From an uncultured Hyphomicrobiales bacterium (lineage in GTDB: Bacteria > Pseudomonadota > Alphaproteobacteria > Rhizobiales > CAJQND01), in assembly GCA_905479595.1 (NCBI GenBank), contig CAJQND010000397.1, positions 1-6,883 on the forward strand: a DNA stretch of 6,883 nucleotides, read 5' to 3'. Position 1 is the first letter of the stretch; every line of letters begins with the position of its first letter. This document shows, piece after piece, positions 1-5,740 of the stretch. Position numbers and translations under genes: made by a program. Below the pieces are notes generated by a model that saw only the letters and a program-made list of their open reading frames with translations, made no database searches and was not told the origin of the DNA.

Positions 1-1955
1 CAAGCTCTCGCCCGCCGCGCCCGGAATGCAGGTGCCAAGATTTACCGGCATAATCCGGTGTTAGAACTCTCACAAAAGCCGACGGGCGAATGGATCGTTC
101 ACACAAAGAACGGCGATATTACCTGTGAGATTGTTGTGAATGCATCGGGATACCGGGTGAACGAAATTGGCGCAATGATGGGGGTGGAACATCCTGTTGT
201 TTCTATGGAACATCAATACTTTCTCACCGACCCAATTGCGGAACTTGAAGCTCTTGACTACAGGGTGCCACTGATCCGCGACCCGATTGACGATTTTTAC
301 TCCCGCCAGGAGAAGATGGGTCTGCTTGTCGGAATTTACGAACAAGGATGCAGAACCTGGGGGCTGGACGGGATTGACCCTGATTTTACAAACGCGCTCT
401 GTCCAAATGATCTGGATCGTTGCCTGGACAATATGGAGCGGGTGTTCGAACGGCTGCCGTGCCTGACCGAAGCAGGAATTCACACTGTTATCAATGGACC
501 CATCACCTATTCGGCCGATGGCATGCCGCTGGTTGGACAAATCCCGGGCAAACGAAACGCCTATTGTATTATTGGATTGCGTGCGGGCCTGGGTGAGGGC
601 GGCGGGCACGGCAAAATATTGGCTGAACTCATCGCCCATGGCGAGAGTGAGTGGGATACCTGGTGCCTTGATCCGCGGCGGTTTACCCAATATGCGGACA
701 CCAAATTTACCGCGCTCAAGGCGATTGAAGACTATCAAAATGAATTCCGGTTTCATATGCCACATGAGCATCGACCAGCCGGGCGACCTGCCAAAACAAC
801 CCCGCTATATCCCGTACTCCAAGGTGCTAATGCCGCGTTTGCTGTTGTAAACGGATGGGAACGTGTGTCTTTTTTCAAGCCTTCTCCTGAGTTCGTAGAG
901 GATCATACTTTTCGCTTCGCGAACTTCCATAAGTACGTCGCGAAAGAAGTCGAGACTGTCCAAAACCACGCTGGCCTCATGGAGGTTTCCGGATTTAACC
1001 GGTTTGAAATTTCCGGTGAGGGGGTTCGTGAATGGTTGGATGGGCTTACTTGCTCAAAAGTACCGATAAATGCAGGCAAGGTAGGGCTTGTTTACCTCTT
1101 GAATGACTATGGAAACGTGAAAGCAGAAGCGACGCTTTCGGTCATTGATGATCGGACCATCTGGTATGGTTCTGCTGCAGCAGCTGAATATCACGATATG
1201 GACTGGTTGAACGGGCATTTGCCTGGTGACGGCTCTATAGAGATCAAATCCCTTACCAATAGTCATACTGCCTTGGTGCTTGCTGGACCAAAGTCGCGCG
1301 ATATTCTGCAAAAATCAGCGCCTTCTACCGACTGGTCGAAAGAGGCGTTTCCCTGGCTTGCGGTCCAAAGTTGTGAAATCGCAGGCACGGCTGCCATTGC
1401 CATTTCGGTTAGTTTTTCAGGTGAACTTGCTTGGGAACTGCATGTTTCAAACGAGCATCTGGCTTTTGTCTATGAAACACTGATGACAGCAGGAGTGGAA
1501 TTTGGCCTTGGGCAGTTTGACTTTATGCAGCTGAAAGCATGCGGCTTGAAAAAGGTTATCGTCATTGGAAGGCCGACCTGATTACCGAATTTAACCCGCT
1601 TGAATCTGGGCTTGAGAGGTTTGTGCGGCGGGACAAAGACTATCTTGGCAAGACCGCGTTGGAAGAAATGATTGCTCAGGGCCCGCGACGCAAATTTGTG
1701 TCTATTGAAATTGAAACCCGCGATGGGCCAGCTCACTCTGGTGACTCAGTATTGGCAGACGGCAAAGTCATCGGAACCATCACTTCAGCAGGGTGGGGTC
1801 ACCGGGTCGGCAAAAATCTGGCAATGGCTTTTGTAAAACCTGACCATGCAAACTTGGGGACACGCTTTTCAGTGCAGATGCTTGGCCAGTTTTATGAAGC
1901 CAAGGTTTGCTCAGAATGCCTTTACGATCCTGACTACCTCCTCGTAAGATCTTAG
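1..1955 (+). pseudogene. FAD-dependent oxidoreductase with C-terminal GcvT domains (dimethylglycine/sarcosine dehydrogenase-like), 5'-truncated and frameshifted
   Basis: The frame is open from base 1, so the start and the N-terminal FAD Rossmann motif lie outside the window. Frame 1 carries the rest of the DAO flavoprotein fold: VVNASGY at about codons 47-53, MEHQYFLTD, then a GLGEGGGHGKILAELI segment and DPRRF. A linker domain and the folate-binding GCV_T domain follow (FEISGEG, LLNDYGNVKAE). This frame stops at 1579-1581. The conserved continuation (LYAAESMRLEKGYRHWKADL and on through the GCV_T C-terminal domain, with GTITSAGWGHRVGKNLAMAFV) is in frame 3, ending with TAG at 1953-1955. Adding one base near 1519 rejoins about 651 codons; with the missing N-terminus this would approach the roughly 800 residues usual for dimethylglycine dehydrogenase-like proteins. 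Known family members oxidise N-methyl groups and pass the C1 unit to tetrahydrofolate. The exact substrate is unknown, and a sequencing error is as likely as a true pseudogene. Confidence 0.85.
1519..1521 (+). other. Site of single-base frameshift in the oxidoreductase gene
   Basis: Frame 1 reads G-L-G-Q-F up to base 1518 and then loses family resemblance. Frame 3 regains it from the CTT at 1521 (L-Y-A-A-E-S-M-R-L-E-K). Two bases (GA, 1519-1520) are left between the two frames, so a single lost base, for example GGA (Gly) reduced to GA, explains everything. Frame 3 has a TGA at 1518-1520, so the downstream frame cannot be entered from further upstream without the repair. Confidence 0.8.
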
Positions 1956-2999
1956 ATCGGTGGGAGCGGTGCCGGTGGAGTTGCGGATAATCAGATCTAT
2001 CTCAAGCGGGCGCGGCGCAGCGACCTGTTCGCCACTGAGCCGGGCCAGCAAGTAGCGGGCTGCGCGCTCAGCCATTTCCCGCTGGGGGGTGCGTATGGTC
2101 GTGAGAGATGGTTTGATTTGCGAGGAAAGCCATAGATCGTCAAAGCCGGCAATTGAAATCTCGCCGGGGACGTCAATTCCCATTTCGGCGGCTTCAAAAA
2201 TAGCTCCATATGCAAAGGGCTCAGACCCACAAATAATTGCTGTTGGCGGATTGCGGTTGGAAGTTATCTGCCGAAACATTTCGCGGCCCTCGTCAACTCC
2301 AAATTGACGTTCGAGAATGGTGGCATTTTCTGCGCTGATACCATGATTTTCCAAACTTTTATAAACACCAGAAACGCGGTCTTGCGCCCTATCATTATGT
2401 TTCAAAAGGCCAGAAAAAACACCGAACCTTTTGTGACCAAGGCCGATGAGATAATCGGTCAAGTGTTCAGTGGCAGCGACATTGTCGAATCCCACGCACG
2501 GGTGCAGAATGTCACCACCTGATCGCCATAGCGTTACGTAAGGGATTTTTCGCGCGGTGATCAGATTATAGACTTCAGGTGATCTTTCGACGCCGACGAG
2601 AAGCAATGCATCGACGCCGCTCCGCAAAAGTCTACGCACCTGGCGTGTCTCCAGTTCGGGGTCGTATTCAGAAGACGCAACAACAACCGTATAGTCGGCT
2701 GCCGACGCATGGTGCTGAAATACCTCAAGAGCACATCCAAACAACGTGTTGTCGATGGACGGAAAAATTGCACCGATCATCCGTGAACGGCGCGAGGCCA
2801 AGGCTTGCGCGGCGCCGTGGGGCACATACCCCAATGTTTTTATAGCGTCTTCAATACGTTGGCGCTTGTCCGTACGTACTGCAACTGGAGTGTTGATAAA
2901 ACGCGATACGGTGGCTGCTGACACATCCGCTGCACGTGCAACATCTTTCAGAGTAACTCTCTGCTCAATGGAAATATTGAGAGCGCTTTCAGAATCCAT
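1911..2999 (-). CDS. LacI/GalR-family transcriptional repressor
   Basis: The 362-residue protein has standard LacI architecture. An N-terminal helix-turn-helix lies at about residues 15-40 (VTLKDVARAADVSAATVSRF). The hinge helix at 58-71 (YVPHGAAQALASRR) includes Leu67, the likely minor-groove leucine. A periplasmic-binding-protein-like effector domain runs from about 75 to 345 (MIGAIFP, GHKRFGVFSG, PTAIICGSE, ISIAGFDD, LTTIRTP). The recognition helix reads S-A-A-T-V-S-R, the S-x-A-T-V-S-R form of CcpA-like members that bind TG(N)AARCG-type palindromes; two such palindromes lie in and beside this gene. The start is ATG at 2999-2997, with a weak purine stretch (AACAGG) just upstream. It is transcribed divergently from the aminotransferase-transporter operon and most likely represses it. 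The effector is unknown. The last 13 or so codons run past the usual family end and are antisense to the end of the oxidoreductase gene. Confidence 0.93.
   Translation of the reverse strand: MDSESALNISIEQRVTLKDVARAADVSAATVSRFINTPVAVRTDKRQRIEDAIKTLGYVPHGAAQALASRRSRMIGAIFPSIDNTLFGCALEVFQHHASAADYTVVVASSEYDPELETRQVRRLLRSGVDALLLVGVERSPEVYNLITARKIPYVTLWRSGGDILHPCVGFDNVAATEHLTDYLIGLGHKRFGVFSGLLKHNDRAQDRVSGVYKSLENHGISAENATILERQFGVDEGREMFRQITSNRNPPTAIICGSEPFAYGAIFEAAEMGIDVPGEISIAGFDDLWLSSQIKPSLTTIRTPQREMAERAARYLLARLSGEQVAAPRPLEIDLIIRNSTGTAPTDLRSYEEVVRIVKAF
2978..2991. promoter_or_regulatory. Candidate LacI-type operator inside the repressor coding start (O2)
   Basis: TGAGAGCGCTTTCA on the plus strand (TGAAAGCGCTCTCA on the minus) is a 14-bp palindrome with one mismatched pair, centred on the CG that is typical of LacI-family sites. 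It covers codons 3-7 of the repressor gene and shares the ten bases TGAAAGCGCT with the operator at 3145-3170. Binding here would allow autoregulation by roadblock, or looping to the other site 173 bp away centre to centre. The site is inferred from sequence alone. Confidence 0.5.
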
Positions 3000-3118
3000 A
3001 ACCTGTTGATGCTCATATTTTTAAATTTCAAAGCCTAACTAAATCCACATAAAATGAGACTTTTTGCAATGGTTTTGACGATTTTTGTTACTTTTAAAAA
3101 TTGTGTGAATACTCAAAC

Positions 3119-3147
3119 TTGACTCTGTACGTTCGAAAATGTTTAAA
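3119..3147 (+). promoter_or_regulatory. Sigma70-like promoter for the aminotransferase-transporter operon
   Basis: A -35 box TTGACT (3119-3124, five of six matches to TTGACA) is separated by 17 bp from TTTAAA (3142-3147, four of six matches to TATAAT). Shifting by one base gives TTAAAT at 3143-3148 with an upstream TGT, resembling an extended -10. Predicted transcription start is about 3154-3157, inside the palindromic operator, which is a classic arrangement for repression. This is the best promoter pair in the divergent region. I found no equally convincing promoter for the minus-strand repressor gene. Confidence 0.6.
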
Positions 3148-3170
3148 TTTTGAAAGCGCTTGCAAAATTT
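3145..3170. promoter_or_regulatory. LacI-type operator, 26-bp palindrome overlapping the -10 and start (O1)
   Basis: The arms pair at 12 of 13 positions around the central CG at 3157-3158. The core TGAAAGCGCTTGCA (3151-3164) is flanked by AAATTT on the left and AAATTT on the right. It fits the LacI/GalR and CcpA cre-type pattern TG-N-AARCG-N4-CA at every fixed position. Its place on the -10 box and predicted start means bound repressor would block initiation. The adjacent divergent LacI gene is the obvious candidate for the protein that binds it. Confidence 0.75.
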
Positions 3171-3325
3171 GCCAACTCTAAATGAAGCAGAAAAGGCGCG
3201 CTCTTACGAGCACCATGGGGGAGAAGAGCCTGGTATGGCTGGTTCCAGTTTGTGTTGGACAACATTGATTCGGGTAAAGGCATGTATCAGCTCACCTGTG
3301 CAACGCAGGACTGAGGAGTTGTTTT
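3171..3325 (+). promoter_or_regulatory. Transcribed leader with a hairpin next to the Shine-Dalgarno of the aminotransferase gene
   Basis: About 155-170 nt separate the predicted transcription start from the TTG start codon. Near its 3' end, CTCA+CCTG (3291-3298) can pair with CAGG (3306-3309) and TGAG (3312-3315), leaving a 2-nt bulge and a 7-nt loop. The distal strand covers the first two bases of the ribosome site AGGAG (3314-3318), so the fold could damp translation. I recognise no known riboswitch. A 28-codon ATG frame at 3182-3268 has no ribosome site and is probably chance. Confidence 0.35.
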
Positions 3326-3328
3326 TTG
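3314..3328 (+). promoter_or_regulatory. Ribosome binding site that fixes a TTG start codon
   Basis: AGGAG at 3314-3318 lies 7 nt before TTG at 3326-3328. The first in-frame ATG downstream is at residue 38 and would remove the N-terminal segment of the fold, so TTG is the start best supported by the sequence. Confidence 0.75.
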
Positions 3329-4570
3329 AGTATTTCTGATCTGTTGACGGAAACCTCGCATAGAACGCATTTCCCGGGCGACTTAAGTGCTCCTGATCCT
3401 CTTCCAGAAGATTCCATTCAGGCAGCCGTGAATTTAATGAATGATGGCCGTCTTTTCCGCTATGGCGAAGATCGTGGCTCGCTTCCTGAGGCAGCACTGC
3501 TCGAAGAAGAGTTTGCTGCCTATTTGGGGCGGAAATTTTGCGTCGGTGTGAATTCTGGTGGATGTGCCCTTTTTATAGCCTTAAGAGCAGCCGGGGTTCA
3601 GCCTGGCGACAAGGTACTGACAAACGCTTTTACGCTGGCACCAGTTCCTGGTGCAATCGCTCATGCTGGAGGTGTGCCGGTCCTGGTTGATATTACTGAG
3701 CGTACAGTTATCGACCTTGATGATTTAACGCTCAAGGCGGCGGAGAGTGACGCAAAATTTTTGATGCTTTCATATATGCGAGGCCATATCCCAGACATGG
3801 AAAAAGTCATGGCTGTGTGTAGCGAATTCGACATCGCTGTAATTGAAGATTGCGCCCATACGATGGGGGCAGGGTGGAACGGAAAACTCACCGGCACCTT
3901 TGGTGGAGTTGCCTGCTTCAGCACGCAAACGTTCAAGCATATCAACTCCGGTGAAGGTGGATTACTGGTCACCGATGATGAAGACATCGCAGCGCGCGCA
4001 ATATTGCTGTCTGGCAGCTACATGCTTTATGCCCAGCATCGGGCCCGGCCAGCGTTAGATGTGTTCGACCGGCATCGTTTCGATATGCCAAATTGCTCAA
4101 TGCGGATGTCCAGCCTTGTTGCGGCGGTATTGCGTCCGCAACTCCGCCAACTTACGCAACGAAATGATGAATGGCGTCAAATATACGCCTGGCTTGCCAA
4201 TGATCTCGTTGAAGTCCCTCATATCCGATTGCCCGTTCGACCTCTAGCTGAAGAGTTTGTGCCAAGCTCTCTTCAATTTATGTTTGAAGGCATCGCGGAA
4301 GCTCAAATCAAGCATTTCTTGCAAGAAGCCGATACGCACGGGGTTCATGTAAAATGGTTTGGCAATGAACAGCCCATTGGATTTACAAGCCGGCACGATC
4401 ATTGGCGCTATATTGATGCGGTGGGACATGTTCCGATCGCGGACGCAGTATTGAAATCGCTTTGTGACATTCGATTGCCTTTGGGGCTGTCTCAGGCTGA
4501 TTGCGCGACTATCGCACGAGTTTTGGCAGAGGCCATGGCGAGTGCGATCATGCTGGACGACAAAAAATGA
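3326..4570 (+). CDS. DegT/DnrJ/EryC1/StrS-family PLP-dependent aminotransferase
   Basis: A 414-residue fold-type I PLP enzyme, the usual size or slightly longer for the family. Visible landmarks are VGVNSGGCALFIALRAAGV (73-91, cofactor-phosphate loop), TNAFTLAPVPGAI (99-111), AVIEDCAHTMGA (171-182) with Asp175 for the pyridine nitrogen, and CFSTQTFKHINSGEGGLL (197-214) with Lys204 as the Schiff-base lysine. All catalytic landmarks are present, so it should be active. The phosphate loop reads SGGC where the family usually has SGTA. Family members mostly transfer an amino group from glutamate to keto-sugars in surface-sugar or antibiotic pathways, but no other sugar gene is visible here. It is the first gene of the transporter operon and sits behind a LacI-type operator, so its substrate probably relates to the imported amine. 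The start is TTG with AGGAG 7 nt upstream. The family call is firm; the substrate is unknown. Confidence 0.92.
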   Translation: MSISDLLTETSHRTHFPGDLSAPDPLPEDSIQAAVNLMNDGRLFRYGEDRGSLPEAALLEEEFAAYLGRKFCVGVNSGGCALFIALRAAGVQPGDKVLTNAFTLAPVPGAIAHAGGVPVLVDITERTVIDLDDLTLKAAESDAKFLMLSYMRGHIPDMEKVMAVCSEFDIAVIEDCAHTMGAGWNGKLTGTFGGVACFSTQTFKHINSGEGGLLVTDDEDIAARAILLSGSYMLYAQHRARPALDVFDRHRFDMPNCSMRMSSLVAAVLRPQLRQLTQRNDEWRQIYAWLANDLVEVPHIRLPVRPLAEEFVPSSLQFMFEGIAEAQIKHFLQEADTHGVHVKWFGNEQPIGFTSRHDHWRYIDAVGHVPIADAVLKSLCDIRLPLGLSQADCATIARVLAEAMASAIMLDDKK

Positions 4571-4676
4571 ACTTTTGACCCAAGAAAATCTAAATCTGGC
4601 AATATAAGCTGGAAAAAATAATGAGAACGACAAGCAAAAAAGCAAATCCCTAGGGAGAAAGAGGAGTAACCCAAAT
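4571..4676 (+). promoter_or_regulatory. Intercistronic spacer with Shine-Dalgarno for the binding-protein gene
   Basis: The 106-bp spacer is A-rich and contains no convincing terminator, so the two genes are probably cotranscribed. GAGGAG at 4661-4666 lies 10 nt before the ATG at 4677 and should be a strong ribosome site, as expected for an abundant binding protein. TTGACC (4575-4580) and TATAAG (4603-4608) are promoter-like but 22 bp apart, too far for a standard pair. Confidence 0.55.
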
Positions 4677-5633
4677 ATGAATATTTCAAAATTACTGGCT
4701 GGGGCGTGTGTTGTTACAGGCCTTTCATTTGGCGGTGCAGCGCAGGCCGCAGACGTTGTTATTGGTGTGCCAAACTGGCCATCTGTTCGCGTCACCGCGC
4801 ATGTTCTCAAGGTGGTGATTGAAGACAACCTTGGCCTCGAAGTCGAACTTCAGAACGGCACAAATCCGGTTGTTTTTGAAGCGATGGATTCCGGCGCGAT
4901 GCATGTGCACCCAGAAGTATGGATGCCGAACCAGGTCAACCTGAACAACAAGTTTGTAAAAGAGAAAAAATCCGTCAAAATGAATCCCAATGGGGTTGCT
5001 GGTGACCAGGCAATGTGTGTCACCAAGGGAACCGCTGAACGTACCGGCATCAAAGAATTATCTGAATTGTCTAACCCTGACATGGCCAAAAATTTCGACA
5101 GTGACGGCGATGGTCAAGGCGAGATTTGGATTGGAGCCGCCGGGTGGGCCTCTACAAATGTCGAAAAAATCCGCGCGAAATCCTACGGCTTTTCTGAAAC
5201 GATGAAGTTGAAGGAAATGGATGAGACTTTGGCTCTGGCGGAAGTCGATAACGCGGTTGCGCAAAAGAAAAATATCGTATTTTTCTGCTACACCCCGCAC
5301 CACATGTTTGCTTTGCATGATTTGGTCATCTTGAAAGAGCCAGCATATGATGAAGCAAAATGGAAAGTTATCCAGCCAACAGACGATCCAGAATGGCTTG
5401 AAAAATCCAATGCAGCAGTTGCCTGGAACACTGCATACCTTCACATCCACTATGCTACAAAACTTGAAGGTGCCCAGCCTGCTGCCGCAAAATTGTTGTC
5501 GCAGGTCAAATTAGATACCGATGTTGTTTCTGCGATGACTTACGCTTTGGTCGTCGAGAAGAAAGACCCGGCAGAGTTTGCCAAGAAATGGGTTAGCGAA
5601 AACTCAGCTATGGTCGACAGCTGGCTCAAATAA
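4677..5633 (+). CDS. Periplasmic substrate-binding protein of a glycine betaine/quaternary-amine ABC transporter (OpuAC/ProX-like)
   Basis: The 318-residue protein begins with a Sec signal peptide: Lys5, a hydrophobic stretch at 6-19, and a probable cleavage after AQA at residue 24. The mature part is an OpuAC-type binding domain: IGVPNWPS (29-36), AMHVHPEVWMPNQ (74-86), IWIGAAGWAS (150-159) and VFFCYTPHHMFALHDL (201-216). Trp34, Trp82, Trp157 and Tyr205 are candidates for the aromatic cage that holds a trimethylammonium group by cation-pi contact. A DSDGDGQGE loop (141-149) resembles calcium-binding loops. Cys114 and Cys204 are the only cysteines of the mature protein and might form a disulfide. 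The protein delivers substrate to the ATPase/permease encoded next. The ligand could be glycine betaine, proline betaine, choline or TMAO (compare TmoX); the sequence alone does not decide. Confidence 0.92.
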   Translation: MNISKLLAGACVVTGLSFGGAAQAADVVIGVPNWPSVRVTAHVLKVVIEDNLGLEVELQNGTNPVVFEAMDSGAMHVHPEVWMPNQVNLNNKFVKEKKSVKMNPNGVAGDQAMCVTKGTAERTGIKELSELSNPDMAKNFDSDGDGQGEIWIGAAGWASTNVEKIRAKSYGFSETMKLKEMDETLALAEVDNAVAQKKNIVFFCYTPHHMFALHDLVILKEPAYDEAKWKVIQPTDDPEWLEKSNAAVAWNTAYLHIHYATKLEGAQPAAAKLLSQVKLDTDVVSAMTYALVVEKKDPAEFAKKWVSENSAMVDSWLK

Positions 5634-5652
5634 GCTAGTGCGCAATTCTAGA

Positions 5653-5679
5653 GGCGGGAGTGGCGACGCCGCTCCCGCC
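5653..5679 (+). promoter_or_regulatory. Strong intercistronic hairpin after the binding-protein gene
   Basis: GGCGGGAG (5653-5660) pairs perfectly with CTCCCGCC (5672-5679). Inside come a T-G wobble pair, then GGC/GCC, with a GAC loop, making a 27-nt near-continuous stem 19 nt after the stop codon. No T-run follows, so it is not a typical intrinsic terminator. Such hairpins after binding-protein genes commonly protect the upstream mRNA from 3' exonucleases or cause partial termination, keeping binding protein above ATPase and permease levels. That role is inferred here. Confidence 0.75.
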
Positions 5680-5740
5680 CACAATGAACTGCACCTAAGA
5701 ACGGCCAAATGTTCGAAAAAATTATCGGGGGGTAGTTGCG

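Noticed and set aside
70..771. Long minus-strand open frame (233 codons) inside the oxidoreductase gene
   Set aside because: It lies fully antisense to well-conserved flavoprotein sequence, shows no recognisable domain and has no ribosome site. It is a shadow of the real codons.
1546..1560. Possible programmed -1 frameshift at G-AAA-AAG in the oxidoreductase gene
   Set aside because: Conserved family sequence in the downstream frame already starts at about 1521, upstream of this run, and the 0-frame reading between them (DFMQLKACG) does not fit the family. A slip here would give the wrong protein across that stretch, so a lost base near 1519 is the better explanation.
3018..3034. Third operator or direct repeat (TTTAAATTTCAAAGCC) resembling the left side of O1 at 3142-3157
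   Set aside because: It lacks the CG-centred symmetry and the AAGCGCTT core; the similarity is mainly the shared A/T run, so chance is likely.
3182..3268. 28-codon ATG frame in the operon leader, as a leader peptide
   Set aside because: No Shine-Dalgarno precedes it, there is no run of a regulatory amino acid, and no terminator/antiterminator pair follows.
4449..4466. Operator-like TGAAATCGCTTTGT inside the aminotransferase gene
   Set aside because: The inner pair and the terminal CA do not match, and the site is mid-gene with no promoter nearby.
4575..4608. Internal promoter before the binding-protein gene (TTGACC and TATAAG)
   Set aside because: The boxes are 22 bp apart, outside the usual 16-18 bp, and no alternative pair fits better.
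4244..4828. Minus-strand open frame of 194 codons spanning the aminotransferase end and the binding-protein start
   Set aside because: It is antisense to two clearly real genes and their spacer, with no recognisable domain and no upstream promoter or ribosome site.
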